A stretch of 64,000 nt of DNA from G963677445 sp963677445. GTDB taxonomy: Bacteria; Bacteroidota; Ignavibacteria; Ignavibacteriales; Melioribacteraceae. The position numbers were made by a program, and so were the translations under genes. Shown here piece by piece: positions 9,180 to 18,718 of the stretch (its first letter is position 1; each line of letters opens with the position of its first letter). Under the pieces are notes generated by a model. That model saw nothing but the letters and a program-made list of their open reading frames with translations. It had not been told where the DNA came from and did no database searches. Where the stretch lies: the NCBI GenBank assembly GCA_963677445.2, contig CAXXGF010000081.1, forward strand, positions 1 to 64,000, in the 5' to 3' direction.

Positions 9180-9679
9180 TGCAGATTATCCTCTCTGTTT
9201 TTCTTTTGTTTGGTCTGATCTTCATTTCCTTCACTTGTATAACGCATAAACTTTTTACGTGAGAATTTTTCCGGTTCCGAAGATTCCCTCGTTGTTCCTG
9301 TCGCGGTTCTCTTGAAATGGTCTTCCGCGTATGTTGCCGAGGTCTGGGTCGCGAAAGTCGGTCTTGTCTGGAAACCTGTAAGTTCCTTATCCGATGTTTG
9401 AGTGAACATCCTCGGACGGGTTAGCTCGGGACTTGTAAACCTTGTGGGAGCTTTCTCTGTTGTAACGGGTCCTTTCTCCCCTGTTTTAGTAAATTTCTGC
9501 TCTGTAAGTATCTGTTTTGGCTCAACAAGTTCTGCCGGAATTGTTTCAGGAGGTTTAGCCTTCGCAATTCTCCCCTTTCTTTCTCTTATCTTATAGAGAA
9601 CATACGCGCCAACCGCAAGTATGAAGGTCGATATCGTCGATACAAGTATAATCAGTGATAATATAGGTATAAGTTCCAT
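9170..9679 (-). CDS. Single-pass membrane protein of the exopolysaccharide cluster
   Basis: 169 residues: a membrane segment near 5-27 (IPILSLIILVSTISTFILAV), then a basic, Thr/Pro/Glu-rich and probably disordered cytoplasmic tail with no recognised domain. A good Shine-Dalgarno (aggag, 5 bases before the ATG) supports the start. It lies 18 bases after the GT2 synthase gene and overlaps the deacetylase-like gene. Size and topology suit a small accessory or scaffold subunit of the synthase, comparable in place but not in sequence to PgaD-type partners. The function is otherwise unknown. Confidence 0.6.
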   Translation of the reverse strand: MELIPILSLIILVSTISTFILAVGAYVLYKIRERKGRIAKAKPPETIPAELVEPKQILTEQKFTKTGEKGPVTTEKAPTRFTSPELTRPRMFTQTSDKELTGFQTRPTFATQTSATYAEDHFKRTATGTTRESSEPEKFSRKKFMRYTSEGNEDQTKQKKNREDNLQWR

Positions 9680-9697
9680 CGTTACTCCTAATTGAAA

Positions 9698-11101
9698 TTA
9701 CTTTTTGGCCTGCAGACCTGTTCTCTCTAATTTTCCCCAGTTCATTTCAATTCCTAGGAATTCTTCAATCGTTGCCATAGCCTTGGTTACATCAATGACC
9801 AATACAAAAAATATTCTGTAGGCGAGAGCATAAGGGATTAATCTTAATTCCTCCTTTTCCGCCGCCACACAATAGATAGCGGCAAGAAGGTCAAGAATGG
9901 TTATCCCAAACCACCAGAATACAATAAGGCTGGTCATTCCGTTAAAAACACCCACCAGAATAAAAAAGAGGTTGCCGAGAATATCCATGGCGGGCCACGC
10001 GAGTGATTCGAACACCATCGACCATAAAATAAGGGTATTATTAAAATTGAGCGTTGGATTTATAATATGTTTTCTATGTTTTCTGATCGCCTGTAAAATT
10101 CCACGGGTCCATCTGTAGCGCTGCTTCAGCAGCTGCTGAAGTTTACCCGGCGCTTCAGTATATGATATTGCCAATGGTTCATAATTTATTTTCCAGCCTT
10201 TGGCGAGAATCTTCAGGGTCATATCGGCGTCTTCGGCGAATGTATCGCTCGAATAATAGCCGCCATCGATAATTGCTCTTTTTCTGAAAAATCCAATGGG
10301 ACCTGGAATAATATTCACCATTCTTAATATTCCCTGCGCGCTTCGGGCAAGATTTAAACCTTCGACATATTCGAGCGCCTGAAGGTCTGTCAGTATATTC
10401 CCCCTGTTCAGCACTTTAACATTACCGGCCACCGCGCCAACCGCCGGGTCTATAAAATGCCGGGCTCCCATCTTAAGAGCGTCTTCATTTAGCATCGCGT
10501 CACCATCAACGCAAAGAACAAAATCGGATTTTGAATGCCTTATCCCCGCGTTCAGCGCTCTCGCTTTTCCGCCGTTTGGTTTACTTATAAGGGATACTTT
10601 TACAGTCGCGTATTTCCCTTTCCTGTATCCCACCATACTTTCAGCGATCTCCCCTGTGTTATCCTTTGAACCGTCATTGATAATAATAATTTCGAAGTTT
10701 GGGTAGTCGAGGTCAACAAGCGATTCAACTGAATCCTTGATAGTAACACCTTCATTATATGCGGGGGCCATGATCGATATAAAGGGATAAAACCCATCCT
10801 TATCCTCAACCGTATATTTGGTCAGGTAAAGATATGCCAGAATCATAATGGAAACGAATCTGAACAGTAATGAAAAAAGAAATAATATCAGGGCAAGAAC
10901 CGTCGCATAAACGATGAGTCCGTCAAAAGATAACACGGTGAACGGAAGTGTAAGAAGAATAATTCCGATCATTACAAGCGTAAGCACACCGGAAATTATC
11001 ATTACCCTTATTTTTTCGGTTTTGATATCCCTTTCAGGCGCTTCCTCTTCGGTATTATCCACCATTATCGTACGTCTCTGTATATCATCTTTTTCTGCCA
11101 T
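9698..11101 (-). CDS. Processive GT2 polysaccharide synthase (PgaC/IcaA-like)
   Basis: About 467 residues. Two N-terminal membrane helices come first, then a cytosolic GT2 catalytic domain (about 85-320) and C-terminal membrane helices. All the processive beta-glycosyltransferase motifs are present: INDGSKD, DGDAM for nucleotide-sugar and metal, AEDADM for the catalytic base, and QRYRW for holding the growing chain. This family (PgaC, NodC, hyaluronan synthase, BcsA relatives) makes a beta-linked polymer and moves it across the inner membrane. The length and the lack of a PilZ domain favour a PgaC-like enzyme over BcsA. The product is unknown, though the neighbouring GH9 enzyme hints at a beta-1,4-glucan-like chain. 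The ATG at 11101 is chosen over a TTG 9 bases upstream. Confidence 0.88.
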   Translation of the reverse strand: MAEKDDIQRRTIMVDNTEEEAPERDIKTEKIRVMIISGVLTLVMIGIILLTLPFTVLSFDGLIVYATVLALILFLFSLLFRFVSIMILAYLYLTKYTVEDKDGFYPFISIMAPAYNEGVTIKDSVESLVDLDYPNFEIIIINDGSKDNTGEIAESMVGYRKGKYATVKVSLISKPNGGKARALNAGIRHSKSDFVLCVDGDAMLNEDALKMGARHFIDPAVGAVAGNVKVLNRGNILTDLQALEYVEGLNLARSAQGILRMVNIIPGPIGFFRKRAIIDGGYYSSDTFAEDADMTLKILAKGWKINYEPLAISYTEAPGKLQQLLKQRYRWTRGILQAIRKHRKHIINPTLNFNNTLILWSMVFESLAWPAMDILGNLFFILVGVFNGMTSLIVFWWFGITILDLLAAIYCVAAEKEELRLIPYALAYRIFFVLVIDVTKAMATIEEFLGIEMNWGKLERTGLQAKK

Positions 11102-11434
11102 ATCGACCAAATTATTGTTTAAACTTTAATGATAACAAATATTATACCGGATAAAGAGAAATTAACTACGAAATATACAAAATTTGTTTCTCAGCCTCTG
11201 CCAAACAGATCAAAAAAAAACTTATTTTCTTTCGTTTTTTGATATCCCGGGCAGCAATATTTTTACACATCCGATTTGTAAACCGCCGTATATCCCTATA
11301 AATCGTTTTTAAACAAACAGTTAATTTGTTTACTTAAAGCAGAATAAAAAGAACTTACAGCTAATAACATAATTTATAATATAATTATGATTTTTGCAAT
11401 AGCAATTTAAGGATATTTCGCCTGACTTTCTTAA
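11102..11434. other. AT-rich intergenic stretch inside the exopolysaccharide cluster
   Basis: This gap divides the cluster into an upstream part (KaiC-like and TPR-barrel genes) and a downstream part starting with the synthase. It likely holds the synthase promoter and leader. An AT-only inverted repeat (about 11213-11243, atcaaaaaa / ttttttgat) is the only hairpin noticed and is weak. No riboswitch motif, including c-di-GMP types, and no small ORF was recognised. Confidence 0.4.
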
Positions 11435-14383
11435 TTAGTTCAGTGAATAATACAATTTGACCGAAGCCCACCGTTTTTTAAATGGCCCGTTATAACGCCA
11501 GCTATGGAAAATACCGGCAGTAAACTCCATATCTATTCGTTTATACACATTTGTACGTATATGGCCAGAAAATCCACCTAAAAACTGATCATTTTCAGGA
11601 TGATACCCTCCCTTAATTCCAAAATTGAAATCAAACCGGCCATAAGCTGTTGAAGTATAATACCAGTCAATCCATAAATAATGAGTTGAAAACTCCTGTG
11701 GCGAATAATAATAATCCAGAGTATACTTATAATCTTCATAAAAATATTCATATCCGGCAAAGGTATTTTTGTGTATCAGAAAACCCACGGTAGCAGCAAA
11801 ATCATTGCCGATGTTGGAGGGAATTTTGGTAATCAGATTATTTTCAATCATTGTGCTTAAATCTGTTGCCATAAGCCGGTAATTAATTGTTAAATAAAAC
11901 CTTTTATATAGCACGCCGTTTGCTCTAATAAAATATTTATGAACCGGAATCCTCGGCCCTATCGCTCCGGCGTCATCATAATGATGCACCGCATCTGAAA
12001 GATGATAACCTGCCGAAATCTGATAATTTTGCCTGAAATGATAATCCGCCTTTACCTCAACATCCGGATTTCTTTTAACATCAGAAACAAAATATTCTCC
12101 AAATCTCATTTCAATCAGCAGGCTTTCAAGGGGCCGGACAAAGAGTTCACCGAAATAACGGGTATAGTTGTGTCCCTCATCCTTGTTTTTGCGCGATCCC
12201 CTCATATAGCTGAACCCTGGTCGTATATACTTATACCAGCTTGTCCTTACTCTCAATCCCGCCTGAATATTTTCATACGAATCACTGTTAATATTAACAT
12301 TCATTAGCGGCAGAACTTCAATATTCCTTCGTTCATATTTATCAATATCCCATACTGAACCGAGCATACTTCCTTTTTTTACTTTCCTGAGAGGAAGCGC
12401 GTCAAGTCTGTCGTAGGCTTCATAGAACTCAGGGAATTTTTCTATAATTCTGTTATACTCAGCCCTCGCTTTATCGTAACGGTGTATGGAAGCATATACA
12501 TCTCCTCTTAATAGTCCTGTTTCAGGATCATCCGGATTGGTATTTTCAAGCTTTTTAAGTTCTTCAAGCGCGGAGCTGTATTCGCCCCCCTTAAATAACG
12601 CGATTGCTTTTCTTTTATGTATTCCGCTGTCATATTCTTCAGCGAGGATAATATTATAAATTTCGACAGCATTCAGATACTGCTTCTCACATTCGTAGGC
12701 TTCAGCGGCTTTCGAGAGAAAATCCTTTCCTCTTCTGTGGTTTTCCGGAAAACTTTCATAAATATTTATCGCCTCTTTGCATCTGCCCTCCTCAAAAACA
12801 TTGATTAATTCCTCTTTCTTTCCTGTAAAGATTTCCTCTTCAGAGGCAAATTTTTCATAAAACTTTCCTCCGAAATTTAATATATCCGGTGAATCGGGAT
12901 GAAGCTCAATGAGTTTGTCAAGCCTTGCTCTGGCAATTTCCCGGTTTTCAGTATCCAGATTTGAAATAACAGCGGCAGCCAGGTAACCGGCAGATAAATT
13001 ATTCAGAGGAACCGGAATCTCACCTGTGTCAAAACCTCCCTGTTTAGCCCAGGAAAACGCTTTCCAGAAAAGTTCATCGTTACCGCTGTTTCTCTTTAAT
13101 TGCAGCAGTTCTTTCGCGGCAAAATAAGCTGAATCGGGCAAACCTCTTTCAGCATAATTTAAAATGCTCTCCTTTAAAATATTCTCATTACCCGGGTAAG
13201 CCGCTCTCAATAGGGATAAAACAGCTCCTCCCTTTTCCTGTTCTCCCTTTTTATTTAACAAATTTGCGAGCTTTAAGCCATCTCCTGTTCTTAATTTTGA
13301 CAAATTTCCTGAAAGAAGCCTCTCCTCCTCATTTTCCTCCATCTCTGATATTTTTTGAGCAACTATCAAATCCGGTTCGTCAAATTCATCGGTTCCTTCA
13401 TAATTTTCTCTCAGGTAATCAAGCTGCGCGGCAGCTTCATAAAACATTTTTTGTTTGATCAACTCATTAATAAGATTATATCTTACCGGGGCTCTGTTTG
13501 GATTGCTGGCAAGGATTCCCAAATATTTTGCTATTTCCCTTGTATCTCTTTCCGGTTTCACATTTTCAACACTGTTCGGTTTATTCTTGCTCATGATATG
13601 GAAATTCTGAATGTCAGGATGTGAAGGGTTGATCTCAGCTGCTCGAGCGATGTATTCTTCGGCATTCAAAAGATCATTCTGGTTAAGATAATTTTGCGCG
13701 AGCAGAATAATAATACTGATGTTATCAGGATCATTTTCAAGCTGCTCATTTAATATTTCCCTGGCAAATTCACGATCCTGGTCCAGCCATACCGATATCT
13801 TGGCGTATAGCAGGTTAGCCTCCTTATCCCCCGGATCATTTTCACGAATGTATTGAACCTGCGTAAGCGCTTCCGGCAGTCTTCTTTGCTCAATAAGGAA
13901 ATTAATAAAACCTTTCCTGATTGAATAGTTATCAGGATATTCGCTCAGCGCTGAACGATACAGATTCTCGGCGAGCATTGTTTCTCCGAGCTTTGAATAA
14001 TGCATCAGCGCCTCCTCAAAAGCAGCTTTATCTGATAACAAATCATCCGATTGGGAAAGATTCTCAATACGGCTGAGCCTTTGATCTCTGATTCTCTGGT
14101 AAAGAGTTTTTATTTCGCCCGATTCTTTTTGCTCGTCCTCAAAATAACCATATTGTATTTCGGCCTCTTCAAAATCGCCGGATTCCAGAAGCCCCCTAAT
14201 TAACTCTGTTCTGGTATCTTCATCCGAAGGATCATTCTGTAATTTCTCATAAAGAACTTTTAATTCTTCTTTTAATGAATCCGCCTGTGCATCCCTGTTC
14301 GTTTTGCTGAATAAATTTGATGCTGAAAAACCCGTGACCAGGGAAAACGCCAATATAAATAGCGGGGACACACACCATTTCAT
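11435..14383 (-). CDS. TPR repeat protein with C-terminal outer-membrane beta-barrel (PgaA/YaiO-like)
   Basis: 982 residues. A signal peptide (about 1-28) is followed by a long run of tetratricopeptide-type helical repeats (about 30-680, with typical A/L/Y spacing such as ALTQVQYIRENDPGDKEANL). The C-terminal ~300 residues are alternating aromatic beta-strands ending in SVKLYYSLN, as in YaiO-type or PgaA-type outer-membrane barrels. This TPR-plus-barrel layout is that of the outer-membrane exporters of synthase-dependent exopolysaccharides (PgaA, AlgK/AlgE, BcsC, PelB). It overlaps the upstream ATPase gene by one base (TGATG), so the two are translationally coupled. It is therefore the best candidate for the periplasmic conduit and pore for the polymer made by the downstream synthase. 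Confidence 0.8.
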   Translation of the reverse strand: MKWCVSPLFILAFSLVTGFSASNLFSKTNRDAQADSLKEELKVLYEKLQNDPSDEDTRTELIRGLLESGDFEEAEIQYGYFEDEQKESGEIKTLYQRIRDQRLSRIENLSQSDDLLSDKAAFEEALMHYSKLGETMLAENLYRSALSEYPDNYSIRKGFINFLIEQRRLPEALTQVQYIRENDPGDKEANLLYAKISVWLDQDREFAREILNEQLENDPDNISIIILLAQNYLNQNDLLNAEEYIARAAEINPSHPDIQNFHIMSKNKPNSVENVKPERDTREIAKYLGILASNPNRAPVRYNLINELIKQKMFYEAAAQLDYLRENYEGTDEFDEPDLIVAQKISEMEENEEERLLSGNLSKLRTGDGLKLANLLNKKGEQEKGGAVLSLLRAAYPGNENILKESILNYAERGLPDSAYFAAKELLQLKRNSGNDELFWKAFSWAKQGGFDTGEIPVPLNNLSAGYLAAAVISNLDTENREIARARLDKLIELHPDSPDILNFGGKFYEKFASEEEIFTGKKEELINVFEEGRCKEAINIYESFPENHRRGKDFLSKAAEAYECEKQYLNAVEIYNIILAEEYDSGIHKRKAIALFKGGEYSSALEELKKLENTNPDDPETGLLRGDVYASIHRYDKARAEYNRIIEKFPEFYEAYDRLDALPLRKVKKGSMLGSVWDIDKYERRNIEVLPLMNVNINSDSYENIQAGLRVRTSWYKYIRPGFSYMRGSRKNKDEGHNYTRYFGELFVRPLESLLIEMRFGEYFVSDVKRNPDVEVKADYHFRQNYQISAGYHLSDAVHHYDDAGAIGPRIPVHKYFIRANGVLYKRFYLTINYRLMATDLSTMIENNLITKIPSNIGNDFAATVGFLIHKNTFAGYEYFYEDYKYTLDYYYSPQEFSTHYLWIDWYYTSTAYGRFDFNFGIKGGYHPENDQFLGGFSGHIRTNVYKRIDMEFTAGIFHSWRYNGPFKKRWASVKLYYSLN

Positions 14384-15675
14384 CAGCTTTTCAGTTTATT
14401 TAAAGGAACATACGCTTTACCCGGTTTTGATTCAGCATTTTCGATGTAATCCATCATTATTTCAGAGTTGGTAATATTGTTATTTACCTCTACTTTCATA
14501 ACCGATATATAGTCCAGAACCGCTTTCATATAATCGGGATCGGAACTGGGGAAATGGCTTTTCATTTTTTCGGTAAGGTTTTGTATCCTGTTTTCAGTGC
14601 TGTCGACGACAAGAATCATTATTTTATTTTCCTGAACACAAATCTTGTCTTTTTTATCGGTGGCGTTTCTTACCGAGTTCTGAAGCTGATTTAATGATAA
14701 CAGCCCCTTTACCTGCGCGCCCGGATCGAGCTTGAATACAAGCAGATTAAACTTCTTTCCGGTGCTCTGGAAAAGAGCGATCTGGTTATTTAATATCAAT
14801 AAAAAATCGTTATAAGAATACACATTGGAATAATAAAGTGAATCATCAACAATATCTTCGGTCAGTTCATCCCCCCCTGCATCTTTCTTGGAGGGTATAC
14901 TTCCTGACGGCGGTTCTTCTTCTTTGGTTTCCGGTTCGGGCGTCTTCTTCTCCACTTCAGGCTCTTCAATATCGACGGTAACACCATTTCTTGGTTCGAT
15001 ACGGTACTGATCGGAAAACTGACCTTCCGGATGGCCGACATTGGGAGTAATTGTAATAATCCCCCCATGATAACGGTCATCTATTTTTTTATTAAATTTT
15101 TTCAGCGCGATAACAGCGGTCACATAATTTGCAAGAACATCAACAATCGACTGCGCTTTGGGTGTAGCCGGTTCACCAACAATAAAAAAACTTGTAATAT
15201 CTTTTTCTTCAATAATTTCAAGAGTATGAAGAAACGAATCTCTTAGGAGATCGATGTTTCTAAATCCTATGTAAGGTGTAATTTCATCAAAAATAATTGA
15301 ATTCGGTTTGTACTGGTTAACAACTGTAATTATATCATTAAAATACTCGATCAGATAATCATCCATATTCTGAACATCATAAATATAATTCGGAGGAGCA
15401 ATACGGACAACAATAATCTGATTCTGGTCCATATATTCCTGAAGGTTGATGTTCAGTGATGCAGCCTGAATCATAAGGTCCTTTGGCCTCATACCGGTAA
15501 ATAACAGACATATATCTTTGGAAACAGCAAACTGATGAGCAAATTTCAGGCTTAAAAGAGTTCTTCCCGATTTCTTTTGTCCTACAATCAGGTAGCTGCC
15601 TCCTTTATAAAGGCCGCCCCAGTTAACATCAATAAACTTAAATCCTGACTTGAGTAATTTAATCGGTCCGCTCAT
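14383..15675 (-). CDS. KaiC/RecA-like ATPase with degenerate GGDEF-like C-terminus
   Basis: 430 residues. The N-terminal ~215 form a RecA/KaiC-type ATPase domain: a P-loop-like GQKKSGRTLL near 32, where Arg replaces the usual Walker A Lys, and a Walker B-like SIIFDEI near 145. An acidic, Glu/Pro-rich linker follows (about 235-285). The last ~140 residues (YSYNDFLLILNNQIALF, then LLVFKLDP) resemble a GGDEF domain in strand order, but the GGDEF loop reads CVQENKIM, so no cyclic-di-GMP synthesis is expected. The protein looks like a nucleotide- or second-messenger-sensing regulator. It overlaps the TPR-barrel gene by one base, which ties it to polymer export. Confidence 0.65.
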   Translation of the reverse strand: MSGPIKLLKSGFKFIDVNWGGLYKGGSYLIVGQKKSGRTLLSLKFAHQFAVSKDICLLFTGMRPKDLMIQAASLNINLQEYMDQNQIIVVRIAPPNYIYDVQNMDDYLIEYFNDIITVVNQYKPNSIIFDEITPYIGFRNIDLLRDSFLHTLEIIEEKDITSFFIVGEPATPKAQSIVDVLANYVTAVIALKKFNKKIDDRYHGGIITITPNVGHPEGQFSDQYRIEPRNGVTVDIEEPEVEKKTPEPETKEEEPPSGSIPSKKDAGGDELTEDIVDDSLYYSNVYSYNDFLLILNNQIALFQSTGKKFNLLVFKLDPGAQVKGLLSLNQLQNSVRNATDKKDKICVQENKIMILVVDSTENRIQNLTEKMKSHFPSSDPDYMKAVLDYISVMKVEVNNNITNSEIMMDYIENAESKPGKAYVPLNKLKS

Positions 15676-15797
15676 AATAAATAGTATCCTCGAATAGTAT
15701 TAAACTAAGCTTATAAATTATATAATTTTATCTGTAAATATCAACAAAATTACAACCAATTTAAATGAAGTGGGTAAATTGATTGATATATTGAATT

Positions 15798-17453
15798 TTA
15801 TTTTCCGTTCCTGGCAGATGAAAGCGCTCCAAAAACAAAAATCGCGGTCGCGTTGGCGGTAATAGTCGGTTCATTAGTAACATAGTCCTGCCTGTCATCT
15901 CTGTATACTGCCGAGTCTGTTTGAAACCTTGAGTAATAGTCTCTCTTTTCAAATTCAATTTTATAACTGTCGAGGACCTCCCTCGAAATCGGTCCTGCCG
16001 CGAATCCCCCGTGTAATTTACCATCATCAAACCAGGCTATCTGATGATGAAAATTCCGGGTGAATTTTTTGCCCACTCCATAAATAAAACTCAGTCCCCA
16101 TGGATTCCTTCCAAGCATGTAATCCCTTTGATAGGTAGCAACAGAATCATACTTTTCGTCACTTGTGAGATCATTCCATAAAATGTTTTGCAGAGTAATT
16201 CCGAGCAGGGTATTATTTGATCCCCAGTAAAATGAAGCTCCCGTGCCAAAAACCTTTGTGTTTTTATTTTGATTAAAACCCTCAAGGTTCGCTCTGATAT
16301 AATCGGTATATTTCCAGTCATATTTAGCGAGACGATAGTGCGCGTAGGAATTGATATTGCCCCAGCTCCACCAATGGTCGCTACCCGCTCTGTTTGCGTG
16401 AATCTTCGCCTCTGTCAGATATTTGTTGTCTCCGGTGGTTATAAATAACTCAATAGCGCCCAGCGCTACTTTCCCCTCAAATTTTGTGTCAACATATTCT
16501 CCCGTGCCGCTGCTGTCTACATCCGGGATGTAGTCCATCAGATCAAAAACATTTTCAGCTTCTCTTAGCAACTTCGCCGAAAAGGTTTCATTTCCGAATC
16601 TTTGTTTCCAGATTCTCGAACCAAGCGCCATAGTCGCCGAATAAAGGCCCGCGAGATTTTTACCCATACCGGTAAATCCCGGCCGGTCAAATCCCAGGGG
16701 ATCATCTTCAGGCATTCTCCAGCCGACAGTATGATCCCTCAGGTCCTGAACCTGGGTGATGAATTTGTCATTTTTGTAGTGAGCTCTTAACAGCCAGTCT
16801 AATCCTATCCTCGCTTCTTCAAGTATATCAGGCGCGCCATTGCCGTTGTTATCAAAACTGAACTTGCCGGGGCTGAATTCATAACTGAAAAGAAGTGTAT
16901 AAGTGGCATATGCCGTGGTATTTAAAAATTTAACATAATCCGCGGCGTCATGCCATCCCCCCGTAACATCAATCTGAGTGCGAATTGTATCTTTTCCATC
17001 GATAAGATAACTGGCGTCGGCTATATGACATTTACCATGTCCGGCGGGATTTGTGGGTCCGCATCGCTGAATAGCAAAGAATCCCAGTAATTCTTCCGCG
17101 ATATTATTATATACTGTATAACCAATGGTAAAATCATCAGATTCACGATTGCCGACTTTTATATAAAAATCACCCAGACGCCTGAAAGATGAAAAGTCAA
17201 AAATATAGGAATAAAAATCGTCACCATATCTCATTCCGGTGCTTTGAATACCTCCTTCTTCAATTAACTTATCAGTTTTGCTGCTGATAATCTGGAATGT
17301 AAGCTCTCTCAGGGGGTCTTCTGTCAGAATGATTCCTGATTTAATATCTCCCGGAAGAAAACCAACCTGGTTCAGTCGGATATATAATTCTTCAGCCATA
17401 AAAGCAGATGGCAATATTAAAAATATTATAAACAGGACTCCATATCTGCGCAT
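15798..17453 (-). CDS. Secreted GH9 endoglucanase-like enzyme
   Basis: 551 residues with a signal peptide (about 1-20), an Ig-like CelD-type N-terminal domain (about 22-105) and a GH9 (alpha/alpha)6 catalytic domain (about 110-545). Visible catalytic features are the paired Asp in GGWHDAADYVKF, the substrate-binding His in FTRNFHHQ, and the acid Glu in YVTNEPTITANA, all at their usual relative positions. GH9 enzymes cleave beta-1,4-glucans by inversion. It lies 122 bases upstream of the KaiC-like gene in the same direction. Synthase clusters often carry a glycanase (BcsZ, PgaB, PslG), so trimming the cluster's own polymer is as plausible as breaking down environmental cellulose. No T9SS sorting tail was seen. 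Confidence 0.9.
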   Translation of the reverse strand: MRRYGVLFIIFLILPSAFMAEELYIRLNQVGFLPGDIKSGIILTEDPLRELTFQIISSKTDKLIEEGGIQSTGMRYGDDFYSYIFDFSSFRRLGDFYIKVGNRESDDFTIGYTVYNNIAEELLGFFAIQRCGPTNPAGHGKCHIADASYLIDGKDTIRTQIDVTGGWHDAADYVKFLNTTAYATYTLLFSYEFSPGKFSFDNNGNGAPDILEEARIGLDWLLRAHYKNDKFITQVQDLRDHTVGWRMPEDDPLGFDRPGFTGMGKNLAGLYSATMALGSRIWKQRFGNETFSAKLLREAENVFDLMDYIPDVDSSGTGEYVDTKFEGKVALGAIELFITTGDNKYLTEAKIHANRAGSDHWWSWGNINSYAHYRLAKYDWKYTDYIRANLEGFNQNKNTKVFGTGASFYWGSNNTLLGITLQNILWNDLTSDEKYDSVATYQRDYMLGRNPWGLSFIYGVGKKFTRNFHHQIAWFDDGKLHGGFAAGPISREVLDSYKIEFEKRDYYSRFQTDSAVYRDDRQDYVTNEPTITANATAIFVFGALSSARNGK

Positions 17454-17581
17454 AATCTTCTTCTCTTTATTGTAAATTTAACCGGCCCCGACTTATCAGG
17501 AGAATAAATAGATACTTTCAGGATCACCGACATAATTATTCCTTATTAACTTTTGCGGGGGAAAAGTTCCCCCCGCTTAAA

Positions 17582-18718
17582 TTAAATTTTCTTCAGGCCT
17601 ATTCCGGGACGATCATTTAAAACCACCTTGCCATCAATAACTTTTGTACCTTCAAAAGGATCGTTGCCGATTAGTAAAGCCCCATCAAGGTCTGCCCAGT
17701 CAACCATCGGTGAAAGATGTGAGGCGGCTGATATCGCGCATGATGTTTCTGTCATACAGCCAAGCATAACCTTCATTCCAAGTGAACGGGCCAGATTCAG
17801 CATCTTATGAGCTTCTCTCATTCCTGTCGATTTCATAAGTTTTATATTAATGCCTGAATAAACCCCGTGAGCTTTTACTACATCCGGTATTCGCTGAATC
17901 GCTTCATCCGCGATTATCGGAAGAGGACTTTTTTCAGTCAGCCATGCCAGATCATCAATCTGTGTTTTGGGCATTGGCTGTTCAACAAATTGGATTCCCC
18001 TTTCCTCAAGCCAGTGTACCATATCGAGCGCCATTTGCTTATCCTTCCATCCCTGGTTTACATCAACCACAAGAGGAATATCGGTCACTTCACGGATAGT
18101 TTTAATCATTTCCTTATCATTGTCCCTGCCCAATTTAACCTTAAGAACTTTAAATTCGGCAGCTTCCCTGACCTTCTGTTTGACAACTTCCGGAGTGTCA
18201 ATTCCTATTGTAAAAGAGGTGTATGGGGTGGTATCTTTCTGATAACCCCATATCCGGTACCAGGGCTGATTCATCATTTTACCCACAAGATCATGGAGCG
18301 CTATATCGACTGAAGCTTTCGCCGCGCGGTTTGCCTCTTCAACTGAATCGACATAATCGAGAATTTTTTCCATTTCAAAAGGATCATTGAATTGCGACAG
18401 ATCAACCTTCGACAGAAACTTCGCGGCAGTTTCCTGCGATTCTCCAAGATATGGAGGCATTGAGGCTTCACCGTAACCTGTAAAACCTTCATATTCAATT
18501 TCTGTCAGCATCACCGGAGTTGTCGTCCTCGAGCTGGTCGCGATGGTAAATACATGTTTTAATTCGAGTGTATATGGCTTAAATGTAAGTTTCATTTTAT
18601 TATTCGATTTATTGAAAATTATCTTTTTTATATTATTTTTTGTTCCAAAAACGGGAACCATGGCAGCTGCAGACAATAATCCGGCGCTCTTTAGAAAATC
18701 TCTTCTATTCTGTTTCAT
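17582..18718 (-). CDS. L-Ala-D/L-Glu (dipeptide) epimerase, Tat-exported
   Basis: A 378-residue enolase-superfamily enzyme of the muconate-lactonizing subgroup. The capping domain (about 41-155) is followed by a barrel with the diagnostic residues: the KVKLGR catalytic Lys, metal ligands in VDVNQGW, EQPM and ADEA, and the second Lys in NIKLMKSTG. These epimerases convert L-Ala-D-Glu released from murein into L-Ala-L-Glu. The first ~40 residues are an extension with a twin-arginine motif (NRRDFLKSAG), so the enzyme is predicted to work in the periplasm, unlike cytoplasmic YcjG or YkfB. It shares a boundary base with the upstream NlpC/P60 gene, the matching murein-peptide hydrolase. Confidence 0.88.
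   Translation of the reverse strand: MKQNRRDFLKSAGLLSAAAMVPVFGTKNNIKKIIFNKSNNKMKLTFKPYTLELKHVFTIATSSRTTTPVMLTEIEYEGFTGYGEASMPPYLGESQETAAKFLSKVDLSQFNDPFEMEKILDYVDSVEEANRAAKASVDIALHDLVGKMMNQPWYRIWGYQKDTTPYTSFTIGIDTPEVVKQKVREAAEFKVLKVKLGRDNDKEMIKTIREVTDIPLVVDVNQGWKDKQMALDMVHWLEERGIQFVEQPMPKTQIDDLAWLTEKSPLPIIADEAIQRIPDVVKAHGVYSGINIKLMKSTGMREAHKMLNLARSLGMKVMLGCMTETSCAISAASHLSPMVDWADLDGALLIGNDPFEGTKVIDGKVVLNDRPGIGLKKI

Noticed and set aside
9698..11101. Cellulose synthase BcsA
   Set aside because: The protein is much shorter than BcsA, lacks a PilZ domain, and no BcsB-like gene is nearby; PgaC-like is the better fit.
11102..11434. Cyclic-di-GMP riboswitch before the GT2 synthase
   Set aside because: No aptamer motif was found; only a weak A/T hairpin is present.
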